A DNA stretch of 8,677 nucleotides from Chloroflexi bacterium RBG_13_46_14 (GTDB lineage Bacteria > Chloroflexota > Dehalococcoidia > Dehalococcoidales > UBA2162). Both the position numbers and the translations under genes were made by a program. Under the pieces are notes generated by a model, which ran no database searches, had not been told where the DNA came from, and worked only from the letters and a program-made list of their open reading frames with translations. Positions 1 through 6,306 of the stretch are shown one piece after another. The stretch covers positions 1 to 8,677 of the forward strand of contig MGML01000175.1 in assembly GCA_001796415.1 (NCBI GenBank), in the 5' to 3' direction. The stretch's first letter is position 1. Each line of letters begins with the position of its first letter.

Positions 1-1022
1 CGCGTTTTATCCTGCGTATAATATGGTATGAAGCAGACAGGTTTTCCGAGTCTTTTCACGGTTACCGCCCCGCGCCACATTCCGGGGAGAACGGCTATGA
101 CCCCGGGCTTGTCGAAATTCGCCGCTCTCATATGGTCGGGATCTTCTCCAAGCATTACTTCTATCTCAGCGTCAAAACTATCCCATGGTTCGATGACGTC
201 CGTTCCGGAAAACCACAGGAATTCTGCTATCTGTCCGTTACTCACCGGTTCGTCATCTCCAAGCTTGCATGGCGCCGTAATGATGTTAAAGCTGAACTGA
301 TATCCGGTACCAGGCATATCTTCTTTACCTTTGAAAACACACCTGGGATTCATTACCGCATCTCCGAGTTTGTGGTACTCTTTCCTCAGTTCCTTGATAC
401 AGTCTTTATACTTTCCAGCGGTCGAAGCGTTTTTGTAAAAAGGCTCCATATACTTGCGGACATCCTCGTCGGTCTGCTTCGGATTCGTGAAGCAAAGTCC
501 GCAGAAGGTGCATAATATTGTCGGATCTTTTACGCAGGGTCTTGAGTTTTCTTTCTCGTAAAACCATTCCTCTTTTCCGTTTACATCAAGGCGGCTGTAA
601 ACTCTTCCCGTAGTTGTACCAACATAGGTGAGCATGGTATTCAAGCCCCTGACAACCTTTTTGAAATACACCGGACTGTGCCATACGCCCGGAGGAGCAC
701 ACACGATAGACGGCTTCGTGATATGGTATATTTCCATAGATTCTGCGGAATCACCTATACAAAAGCCGATTTCAAATTCAGCTTCAAATATCCTGTCAAG
801 TTCAGAGCCGGTGAAAACGAAGAAATTATACGCCCCATCGTGGATATGTGGAATATCCATAGTTCCAACTTTATTGGCGACAAGGAAGCCTGTTCCAAAC
901 GGGACATCCGGAATTACATCGTCGGAATTAAAGAAACCCATTCGCGGACTGGTGTAACCGTACCAGTTATCTTTGGCGTGTGTTTGTATAAACGGATTGA
1001 ACTGTTTATGGAGCTTATCCAT
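1..1022 (-). CDS. Bicupin-like protein with inter-domain Cys4 cluster (C-terminus off left edge)
   Basis: The frame is open from ATG at 1022 to the window edge: 340 codons without a stop. The start is fixed by GGAGG at 1031-1035, 8 nt upstream. I see two related repeats. Repeat 1 (about residues 45-125) has an FVFTGSELD stretch, an acidic AEFEIGFCIGD segment, and APPGVWHSPVYFKKV. Repeat 2 (about 266-332) has FLWFSGTD, DAEIEVMLGED and LPGMWRGAVTVKRL. This is the layout of cupin barrels in tandem. Repeat 1 keeps candidate metal ligands H59, H61 and H115, with N66 near the usual Glu position. Repeat 2 has Arg (R317) where repeat 1 has H115, so it probably binds no metal. Between them lie C163, C171, C174 and C177 (C-x7-C-x2-C-x2-C), a possible Zn or Fe-S site. 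No signal peptide is visible, so it is probably cytoplasmic. The function is unknown; a small-molecule or metal-binding cupin is inferred. The four opposite-strand ORFs here are shadows. Confidence 0.85.
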   Translation of the reverse strand, partial: MDKLHKQFNPFIQTHAKDNWYGYTSPRMGFFNSDDVIPDVPFGTGFLVANKVGTMDIPHIHDGAYNFFVFTGSELDRIFEAEFEIGFCIGDSAESMEIYHITKPSIVCAPPGVWHSPVYFKKVVRGLNTMLTYVGTTTGRVYSRLDVNGKEEWFYEKENSRPCVKDPTILCTFCGLCFTNPKQTDEDVRKYMEPFYKNASTAGKYKDCIKELRKEYHKLGDAVMNPRCVFKGKEDMPGTGYQFSFNIITAPCKLGDDEPVSNGQIAEFLWFSGTDVIEPWDSFDAEIEVMLGEDPDHMRAANFDKPGVIAVLPGMWRGAVTVKRLGKPVCFIPYYTQDKT

Positions 1023-1030
1023 GTTTAGAA

Positions 1031-1035
1031 CCTCC
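1031..1035 (-). promoter_or_regulatory. Shine-Dalgarno site of the bicupin gene
   Basis: GGAGG read on the minus strand, 8 nt before the ATG at 1022. It is the strongest reason for choosing that start. It is part of a 12-base sequence (GGAGGTTCTAAA) that also occurs on the plus strand at 1636-1647. Confidence 0.8.
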
Positions 1036-1060
1036 AACAAAGATTGTGTTTCGATACCCT

Positions 1061-1088
1061 AATTGCTGCAATTTGCCAGGTTAACCTG
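1061..1088. promoter_or_regulatory. Paired palindromes upstream of the bicupin gene (operator candidate)
   Basis: AATTGCTGCAATT at 1061-1073 is a perfect inverted repeat around one central base. Three bases further, CAGGTTAACCTG at 1077-1088 is a perfect 12-bp palindrome. They lie about 40-65 bp before the bicupin start codon, where a repressor or activator would bind, and face the gene of a ribbon-helix-helix-like DNA-binding protein on the other side of the intergenic region. The dyad symmetry is seen directly; regulatory use is inferred. Confidence 0.4.
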
Positions 1089-1301
1089 CCCCCCGGTGGT
1101 GCTGACAGATATCAGTTCGCAGTACCGAATAATATATATTCTTGGTCTGGTGTCTGATAACGTTTGCCACTATAAGGTTGAAGCTCATTATATTCTTTTC
1201 TCGATTGATTTATCAATATTCTGGTCTCTTGCAGTGTTGTAATAATTGTATGGTTTATACATCCCAATGAATGCAGGGTTATTCAAAACATATCATTGTA
1301 T

Positions 1302-1334
1302 CAGGGGGATTTCGATTCCCCCCTGCCACCACCA
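1302..1334 (+). repeat. tRNA/tmRNA 3'-end-like sequence (possible attachment-site relic)
   Basis: A GC-rich hairpin (stem GGGGGA 1304-1309 with TCCCCC 1317-1322, loop TTTCGAT), extended by CA/TG with one bulged C, is followed by CTGCCACCACCA. The order T-arm-like hairpin with TTCGATT, then about eight bases, then CCA matches the 3' end of tRNA or tmRNA genes, which is the usual integration target of islands. No tRNA or tmRNA body precedes it, and the T-arm is imperfect because its canonical 5-bp stem would contain two mismatches. It is therefore not a working RNA gene. An att remnant is plausible but unproven. Confidence 0.3.
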
Positions 1335-1519
1335 GAACCTTGAACTGTTAACTCGATATTTACTGTTTCTTAGTTGACGACAAAATAGTAGTACACGAAT
1401 GGACTCCATAAATATACCGTTAAATTTTACCATGAGAATAAACTGAAAGATCGTTCGACAAATGCGAAAACCGGATTAACGTCATATAGCGAACAAAATA
1501 ATCATCACTGGATGCATGT

Positions 1520-1560
1520 AATTGCAGAAAATTACTTAATTCTCTGCAATTTTTCATTTT
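1520..1560 (+). terminator. Terminator-like hairpin with T-rich tail
   Basis: A perfect 9-bp inverted repeat (AATTGCAGA 1520-1528, TCTGCAATT 1543-1551) with a 14-nt AT-rich loop is followed by TTTCATTTT. The T tract makes it read as a plus-strand intrinsic terminator, but the stem is AT-rich and no plus-strand gene lies upstream. Its ends contain AATTGCAG/CTGCAATT, and CTGCAATT also forms half of the palindrome at 1061-1073, so it may instead be a protein-binding site. Confidence 0.35.
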
Positions 1561-1714
1561 AAAGACGTCATATTACTAATATTTTTTCCTTCTTTTTTCG
1601 CAACTATATATGAGGGCCACACAAAGGAGGATATAGGAGGTTCTAAAGAAATCTATGAGGGAATAGTAAGAAATAGGCGAAAAATCTAGAAATACGAGTA
1701 AGAGAGGTTAAAAC

Positions 1715-2227
1715 ATGAGCGTTTTTAAACTGAAAAAGGGTGAAAAAATCAAGGTACAAATAGAAAAAACCAAGAAAGATGAGAGAAAAACCCAATTTAA
1801 CGTTGTGATCGATAAAAAATTGAAAGATCGCGTGAAAAAATTGGCGAAAATATGTCGAATACCGGTGTCAAGTTTCAGCGAACACTGTCTTGAAGTAGGG
1901 CTTCACTATATTGAACAGACATTGAAGGACGAAGAGAAACGTAAAATACTTGACGAACATCTGGAAGCAAAGCACCTGCTCGATAAAAAGACCGACGATG
2001 AAGAAGTAATACTACGTCTCAGTGAGAATAATGCAAACTGGATTCTTTTGGACAGATCGGAGAAAATGTTTGATAAAATAAGGTTACTCGGTCGTCAAGC
2101 AGTAGAAGCCGGGCAGGCTGGCAATATAAAATCTATGGAGCGCTATCAGTCTGAGTTGTTTCGAGAGATGGTCATGTTTCTAAACTGGATAACGGAACTC
2201 AAGGACTACGAAAAATACCGGTACTGA
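1715..2227 (+). CDS. Small Lys-rich protein with ribbon-helix-helix-like N-terminal domain
   Basis: 170 residues, ATG start with AGAGAGG 7 nt upstream. Residues 1-25 are very basic. Residues 26-33 (TQFNVVID) look like a single beta strand, followed by helix 34-47 and helix 51-68: the order of a ribbon-helix-helix DNA-binding fold, in which the strand inserts into the major groove of the operator as a dimer. Residues 70-165 are predicted helical and strongly charged, so they could form a coiled coil or oligomerisation domain. I do not recognise a named family, and a DNA-binding regulator or a plasmid/island accessory protein are both possible. The gene stands alone on the plus strand, and its codons are visibly more A-rich than those of the operon genes, which suggests a different origin. 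It converges on the end of the AOR gene. Confidence 0.7.
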   Translation: MSVFKLKKGEKIKVQIEKTKKDERKTQFNVVIDKKLKDRVKKLAKICRIPVSSFSEHCLEVGLHYIEQTLKDEEKRKILDEHLEAKHLLDKKTDDEEVILRLSENNANWILLDRSEKMFDKIRLLGRQAVEAGQAGNIKSMERYQSELFREMVMFLNWITELKDYEKYRY

Positions 2228-2501
2228 CTATTGCTATCGAATAGAGTGGTAAAAAGAACCTGGATTAATTTCGTCCACGAGAATTACCTCTTTCAAGTGT
2301 TCACAACCTGTTCACAAACAGCGGGATGAAAGTAAATGTTGGGAAATGATTGGGCTTGAAACCGATGTGAATCGGGTTAGTGAGCACCTGAGCGGGGAAT
2401 CGTGAAGGCAATATTATTTCGCGACGATATTGGACATCTGCTATGTACCTGTTTAATACGGTTGGGGAGCAGTATAGTATTGGGTGCTCATCAGCGAAAT
2501 A
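2228..2501. other. Convergent intergenic region with GTGA-capped hairpin and direct repeat
   Basis: 274 bases between the ends of the ribbon-helix-helix-like gene and the AOR gene. TGTTCACAA occurs twice, at 2298-2306 and 2309-2317, with an 11-base period. AACCGAT (2360-2366) pairs with ATCGGGTT (2371-2378, one bulged G) around a GTGA tetraloop. An 8-base inverted pair, TGAGCACC at 2381-2388 and GGTGCTCA at 2483-2490, could close a larger fold. No classical stem plus T-run terminator is visible for either gene, and no coding frame of note is present. Confidence 0.4.
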
Positions 2502-4394
2502 CTAAATCTCCAGCATGCCGGTCAAATCTTCCAGCCCGAGTTCAGCTAACCTTTTCCTGGTAGGCACTCCTTTTTTGACATCCCAATTATGCTCGTCATA
2601 GTAATCATCGAGCATTGTTTCGAAGCTATCTTGGGTAACCGGTCGACCAAAGTAATCCTTGAGACGACTCTCAGCCATTGCGTTAGCCCAAAGTCCCGGT
2701 AACTTATCGTCGTTCCTGTCGATGCCTTCTCTTGTGTTCAGCAGCTTTCCCAGATTCCAGATTCTTTCACCTTTTTTCTTAAGGTCTTCTGCGGTTACTT
2801 CGACTCCGGTCACCGTCGTGTATAGTTCAGCCAGCGTTTTCAGGCTGTAAATCTGTGGTATACCCGACGCCCAGGTTACACAGGTGCCCATCGCCCAGTA
2901 AACGCTTTCAGCATCTTCGACATGTTTCGTCAGTCTGCCGATATTATAATCGTCTTTGTAAAATACTCTGTCTATCTCTTCAGGAGTCATCGCTATACCC
3001 CGGCACCATTCCTTGATTCTTTCATTGGGTTGTCCAGGCATGATAGTCACCGGATGCAGCTCTGCACCCGGCTTGGTGTTCACTATCTCGGCAAATGTTA
3101 CAGGATTCAATGAAGTCGTCCTGGCGTCGAAAAAAGTAGAAGTGCCCTTAATTATCTGGTAGCCGTCTTCGTCACTGTCCGGGTCTACTCCGAACCTGTC
3201 AGCAATGGCAAACCAGCCATTTGCCATAACATCACCGATACCGTCCCGATTAATTATCTTATCCGCCAGTTCCAGAAATGCGGCGGTATTGCCTCTTTTT
3301 GGATCCAGACCATCTAAATCTTTTTCGGTTATTATTCCACGCTCATATAGTCTGTTAGTAAATCTCAGCATTCCTATAATAGTCCTGAAATCGATACCAG
3401 CTCTGTCGCATACCTCGACCAACCTCATGGCATGACGATAGTCCTCGATACCTATCCATTCACCAAAGAGAGCGTAATGAAAACTTGAACCGAGTATGCC
3501 ACCGGCGAATTCTCCGTCTTTAATTTGATGAGTTGGTTTGCAGGAAAAGATACAGCTGTGGCATCCTGAATGTCCGATTAATGTATCATTTGAAATATTC
3601 GGCGGGTAATATGATGCAGGTGGCGGGGGAGGCACTTTGGAGGTTGTTTTCGGGTGAGTCATCTGAAAACGGGGCGACTTCATACCTTCCTGAATGATCA
3701 CGGGACTCATGGAGTTAAGCTTTTCTCTATCCCATACATTTAATTTCCCGGTTCCGAGGACTGCGATAGCCTTAAGGTTCTTATAACCCATTCCCGCTGC
3801 GCCGCCATTTCTGCCTATATGTGACTGCTTATCGATCCATCCGATCGAATACGGAATAAGGTTCTCTCCCGCTTTTCCAATGGCGATTACGCCACTGTTA
3901 TTGTAACGACTGGTAAGATCGTCAGTGGTTTCATAGATGTCTTTTTTACCCCATAGATCTGTTGCATCACAAACTTCCACATCGTTATCCATTATCTTGA
4001 GGTAGACGGGTTTGGCAGCCTTACCCGTGATTATTATGTGGTCGTAACCAGCTTTCTTCATCATATTGCCGAAATAGCGGGTTCCACCGCACGAACGCGG
4101 CACATAGTATTTAGTCCGTTCTTTTGCCGCCGAAGCGGTAGATTTCGTATGCATTTCTATCTTGGAAGCACCGGGCACCCCGGTGCCTATCAGAGGACCG
4201 GCACTGATTATGATTGGATTCTCCGGTGATAGAGGTTCAACACCCGGCGATAATATATCGCATAACATCCTTTCGGCAACACCACAGCCGCCTATATATT
4301 TTTCAGCCATATCTAAATCTAGCGGTTCTGTAATGCTTTTCCCACTCGTCAGGTCTATATGTAGAATCTTTCCTGCATATCCATAATATGACAT
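2502..4394 (-). CDS. Aldehyde ferredoxin oxidoreductase family protein (tungsten/molybdopterin, [4Fe-4S])
   Basis: Members of this family interconvert aldehydes and carboxylic acids in the cytoplasm using a bis-pyranopterin W (or Mo) cofactor and one [4Fe-4S] cluster, passing electrons to ferredoxin. At 630 residues it is full length. It opens with the family-type YGYAGKILHIDL. GRNGGAAGMGYKNLKAIAV (194-212) is the conserved cofactor-binding stretch. Cluster ligands are C278, C281 and C285 (C-x2-C-x3-C) plus a distant C505, the AOR spacing. D330-RAGI-D335 matches the first Asp pterin motif; at the second, the usual DxxGxC is WAMGTC, so the Asp appears lost. The C-terminus (YYDEHNWD...GVPTRKRLAELGL) is typical. 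PPPPP at 255-259 is an unusual insertion. AAGGAG lies 7 nt before the ATG. It is the last gene of the operon, 48 nt after DUF169. The substrate is unknown; its distance from classical AOR argues against naming one. Confidence 0.95.
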   Translation of the reverse strand: MSYYGYAGKILHIDLTSGKSITEPLDLDMAEKYIGGCGVAERMLCDILSPGVEPLSPENPIIISAGPLIGTGVPGASKIEMHTKSTASAAKERTKYYVPRSCGGTRYFGNMMKKAGYDHIIITGKAAKPVYLKIMDNDVEVCDATDLWGKKDIYETTDDLTSRYNNSGVIAIGKAGENLIPYSIGWIDKQSHIGRNGGAAGMGYKNLKAIAVLGTGKLNVWDREKLNSMSPVIIQEGMKSPRFQMTHPKTTSKVPPPPPASYYPPNISNDTLIGHSGCHSCIFSCKPTHQIKDGEFAGGILGSSFHYALFGEWIGIEDYRHAMRLVEVCDRAGIDFRTIIGMLRFTNRLYERGIITEKDLDGLDPKRGNTAAFLELADKIINRDGIGDVMANGWFAIADRFGVDPDSDEDGYQIIKGTSTFFDARTTSLNPVTFAEIVNTKPGAELHPVTIMPGQPNERIKEWCRGIAMTPEEIDRVFYKDDYNIGRLTKHVEDAESVYWAMGTCVTWASGIPQIYSLKTLAELYTTVTGVEVTAEDLKKKGERIWNLGKLLNTREGIDRNDDKLPGLWANAMAESRLKDYFGRPVTQDSFETMLDDYYDEHNWDVKKGVPTRKRLAELGLEDLTGMLEI

Positions 4395-4442
4395 TATTTA
4401 TCTCCTTACTAACAATAACGGATTTTAGTTAGAAGGGGTTTT

Positions 4443-5192
4443 CTAGTCCAAGCCTAAACGAACTTTCAATTTATCAACGTATTCGAACCCGTCCGGTTTA
4501 TAGGGCGGGGGTACCCAGGGCATTTCCTTTAACGTTTGTAGAAAAGAAGGCATAGCAATAAATGGAATTGAAAGCCACAGGTAATTTTCCGGAAACAACT
4601 TTCTTCTCCTCATACCGAAACCCAATCCGCTGACCCCGTAATTTATCTCGCCGCTCAAATATGGATATACAAATATCCAGGAGCACCCGATGGCGCTGGA
4701 ATAGCGGCTCGACCACATCTGTCCTGTTTTATAGCTCATCGCCCTGAGCATAATTTCCGCCTGACCGGTATTGGCGAAGATAATCAGTACGTCCGGATCA
4801 AAAGAGAGCCTGCTCAAAGGCGCCATAGTAATATATCTGTTCACCTCCGGCGCTATCCGTGGGATATAGTGATATAGCCTGCCGGCAGCGCGGGGGTCGC
4901 AAAATACTCCCAGACCTGCTCCCCATTCCCCGTTAATGAATTGTTCTTTTATCCCGGTCTGGCCCATAACATAGGGGCCTGCCTCACAAGTATGGTTTTC
5001 GGGACCGGCATAGAAACAGTCTCCTTCCTGTGCTTTCCTGAGCATTGCACACAGGGTAGTGCGCTCGTCTATCAGTTTGATATCGGTAGGTTTTTGGGTC
5101 AGGTACTTGACACCTACAGGCTGTATATCAAATTTAAATTCGTCCAGAATTGCCAGATCATCATCACCGACCACTTTATCTACTCCTTCCAT
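4443..5192 (-). CDS. DUF169 family protein
   Basis: 249 residues from ATG at 5192, chosen because it leaves a normal short N-terminus before the domain (LAILDEFKF...PVGVKYL). A TTG start at 5243 would add 17 residues but has no Shine-Dalgarno site; the ATG has only a weak purine run (AGAGA). Family marks: PVGVKYL (25-31), C48, C59, ENHTCEAGPYVMG (65-77, with H67 and C69), and FDPDVLIIFANTGQAEIMLRA (131-151). DUF169 has no firmly established biochemical role; the conserved Cys/His suggest metal or cofactor binding. It sits between a dehydrogenase and the AOR gene, which suggests service to the same pathway, perhaps AOR maturation or electron transfer; that is inference. No signal peptide or membrane segment is evident. 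Confidence 0.9.
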   Translation of the reverse strand: MEGVDKVVGDDDLAILDEFKFDIQPVGVKYLTQKPTDIKLIDERTTLCAMLRKAQEGDCFYAGPENHTCEAGPYVMGQTGIKEQFINGEWGAGLGVFCDPRAAGRLYHYIPRIAPEVNRYITMAPLSRLSFDPDVLIIFANTGQAEIMLRAMSYKTGQMWSSRYSSAIGCSWIFVYPYLSGEINYGVSGLGFGMRRRKLFPENYLWLSIPFIAMPSFLQTLKEMPWVPPPYKPDGFEYVDKLKVRLGLD

Positions 5193-5263
5193 GTTTTTTC
5201 TCTGCCGAACGATATTCTCTTGAACCAGGATTTTACGGTTCAATTCGAATGTTGGAAGACTAT

Positions 5264-6172
5264 CTATCCTCTATCAGAAAGGATGTCTTTCTGTAAAGAC
5301 AAATATTCATCATATACGGAACCTGCGTCCAGCTCATCGATAAACCTGCAAACGGGCATCTTAACTCCTGCTTCATCCGCCATTTCCATGCCGTAGTCCA
5401 ACTCATCTTTATGACGGGCTTCTCTGCCGGAAGCCCTCGCTACAGGGATTCTCAGGGCTTCCAGTATCTGCTTCTCATCGAGCCCTGCTTTAAATCCCAT
5501 GTTCTGAATAACCCGGGCGCCGGCGCTGACACTCATTACGTCGATCATTTTCCTGAGATCGAGCCCCACCTTGAGCCCCAGGTTAAGACACTCTATAAGG
5601 CAAAGGCGTTCGACAGCGCTGATATGTTTTACTGCCATGTTGTTTATCAGCTTGTACGCCTGCCCGTTGCCGATTTCGCCGACGTAGAATACGTTTTTAC
5701 CCATAGCCTCAAACACAGGCCAGCATTTCCTGACCGCATCTTCATCACCACCAAGCATAAGAGTCAGCGCTCCCGGTTCGTGCCTGAAAACAGTAGGGTC
5801 GCTTACGCCGCAGTCAATGACGTGGACTTTGCGTTGCTTCGCTTTTTCATATAATTCCCGGCAGTAGGCAGGACCGATACTGCTGGAAATTACTACTGTT
5901 TTCCCTTCCGATATTCCCTGCCATAAACCGTCTTTACCAAATATCACCTCATCCGTTTCTGGAATATCACGGACCATACTGAAGATAACGTCGCTGGCAG
6001 CCGCTGCTTCGCGGCAGGATTTTGCGGCCGTTGCCCCGGCCGATTCTAACTCCTCAACAGCTTCTCTCACCAGGTCGTATACCGTAAGGGTAAATCCCTT
6101 CGAGGCAAGCCTTTTTGCCATTGATCCACCCATGTTACCAAGACCGATAAATCCAATTCTGGAATCACTCAT
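5264..6172 (-). CDS. NAD(P)-dependent beta-hydroxyacid dehydrogenase (3-hydroxyisobutyrate dehydrogenase family)
   Basis: 302 residues, the usual family length. The N-terminal Rossmann domain begins IGFIGLGNMGGSMAKRL, with the dinucleotide motif G10-L-G-N-M-G15. The substrate-binding segment is degenerate: D120-CGVS followed by DPTVFRHEPGALTLMLGGD, instead of the common DAPVSGG. The catalytic lysine is K174 in GNGQAYKLINN, followed by the all-helical dimerisation domain. Family members oxidise 3-hydroxy acids such as 3-hydroxyisobutyrate or tartronate semialdehyde-type substrates, or reduce the semialdehydes, with NAD(P). The altered substrate loop makes a specific name unsafe. GAGGG lies 8 nt before the ATG. 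It is followed after 20-71 nt by DUF169 and fits a dehydrogenation step whose aldehyde product could feed the AOR enzyme (inference). Confidence 0.92.
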   Translation of the reverse strand: MSDSRIGFIGLGNMGGSMAKRLASKGFTLTVYDLVREAVEELESAGATAAKSCREAAAASDVIFSMVRDIPETDEVIFGKDGLWQGISEGKTVVISSSIGPAYCRELYEKAKQRKVHVIDCGVSDPTVFRHEPGALTLMLGGDEDAVRKCWPVFEAMGKNVFYVGEIGNGQAYKLINNMAVKHISAVERLCLIECLNLGLKVGLDLRKMIDVMSVSAGARVIQNMGFKAGLDEKQILEALRIPVARASGREARHKDELDYGMEMADEAGVKMPVCRFIDELDAGSVYDEYLSLQKDILSDRG

Positions 6173-6306
6173 CGATTAAGCCCTCACTTTATAATTATTT
6201 GATTACGTTTCCGGTAATGATACCTGGGAAAAGGTGGGGAGTCCGGGCTTAAACGTATACGGGGATATAATGGAAAATCATATCCTGCATCCGAAATAGA
6301 CAACAT
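6173..6306. other. Largest gap inside the minus-strand operon
   Basis: 134 bases between the selenoprotein stop and the dehydrogenase start. An AT-only-rich hairpin, AAATAGA (6294-6300) with TCTATTT (6306-6312), overlaps the selenoprotein stop codon; it is too weak and too poorly followed by T to be called a terminator. The region just upstream of the dehydrogenase is AT-rich and could hold a secondary promoter, but no clear -35/-10 pair is visible. Confidence 0.35.

Larger units (their letters stand above)
1023..1714. other. Long structured non-coding region between divergent genes
   Basis: About 690 bases with no credible coding frame on either strand, between a minus-strand bicupin gene and a plus-strand ribbon-helix-helix-like gene. 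It should hold both divergent promoters, but I cannot point to clear -35/-10 pairs. It contains two adjacent palindromes (1061-1073 and 1077-1088), a GC-rich hairpin with a tRNA-3'-end-like tail (1302-1334), a terminator-like hairpin (1520-1560), and tandem Shine-Dalgarno-like motifs (AAAGGAGG ending at 1630 and AGGAGG ending at 1640) that lead to no long frame. The part from about 1340 onward is clearly AT-rich. The non-coding length and composition suggest a rearranged or formerly mobile stretch; that is inference. Confidence 0.6.

Noticed and set aside
28..1028. Four plus-strand ORFs (28-300, 132-515, 628-957, 678-1028)
   Set aside because: They overlap one another in different frames and are shadows of the single continuous minus-strand bicupin frame, which has a strong Shine-Dalgarno site.
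1095..1334. A tRNA or tmRNA closed by GGTGGTG (1095-1101) pairing with CACCACC (1327-1333)
   Set aside because: The pairing exists, but no CCA follows that stem, no D-arm, anticodon arm or tmRNA tag frame is visible, and the T-arm is imperfect.
4498..4716. 72-aa minus-strand ORF inside the DUF169 gene
   Set aside because: Out-of-frame ORF inside a well-supported gene, with no sign of independent translation.
4941..5854. Plus-strand ORFs of 151 and 147 aa opposite the DUF169 and dehydrogenase genes
   Set aside because: Antisense to clear family members, and their translations show no domain pattern.
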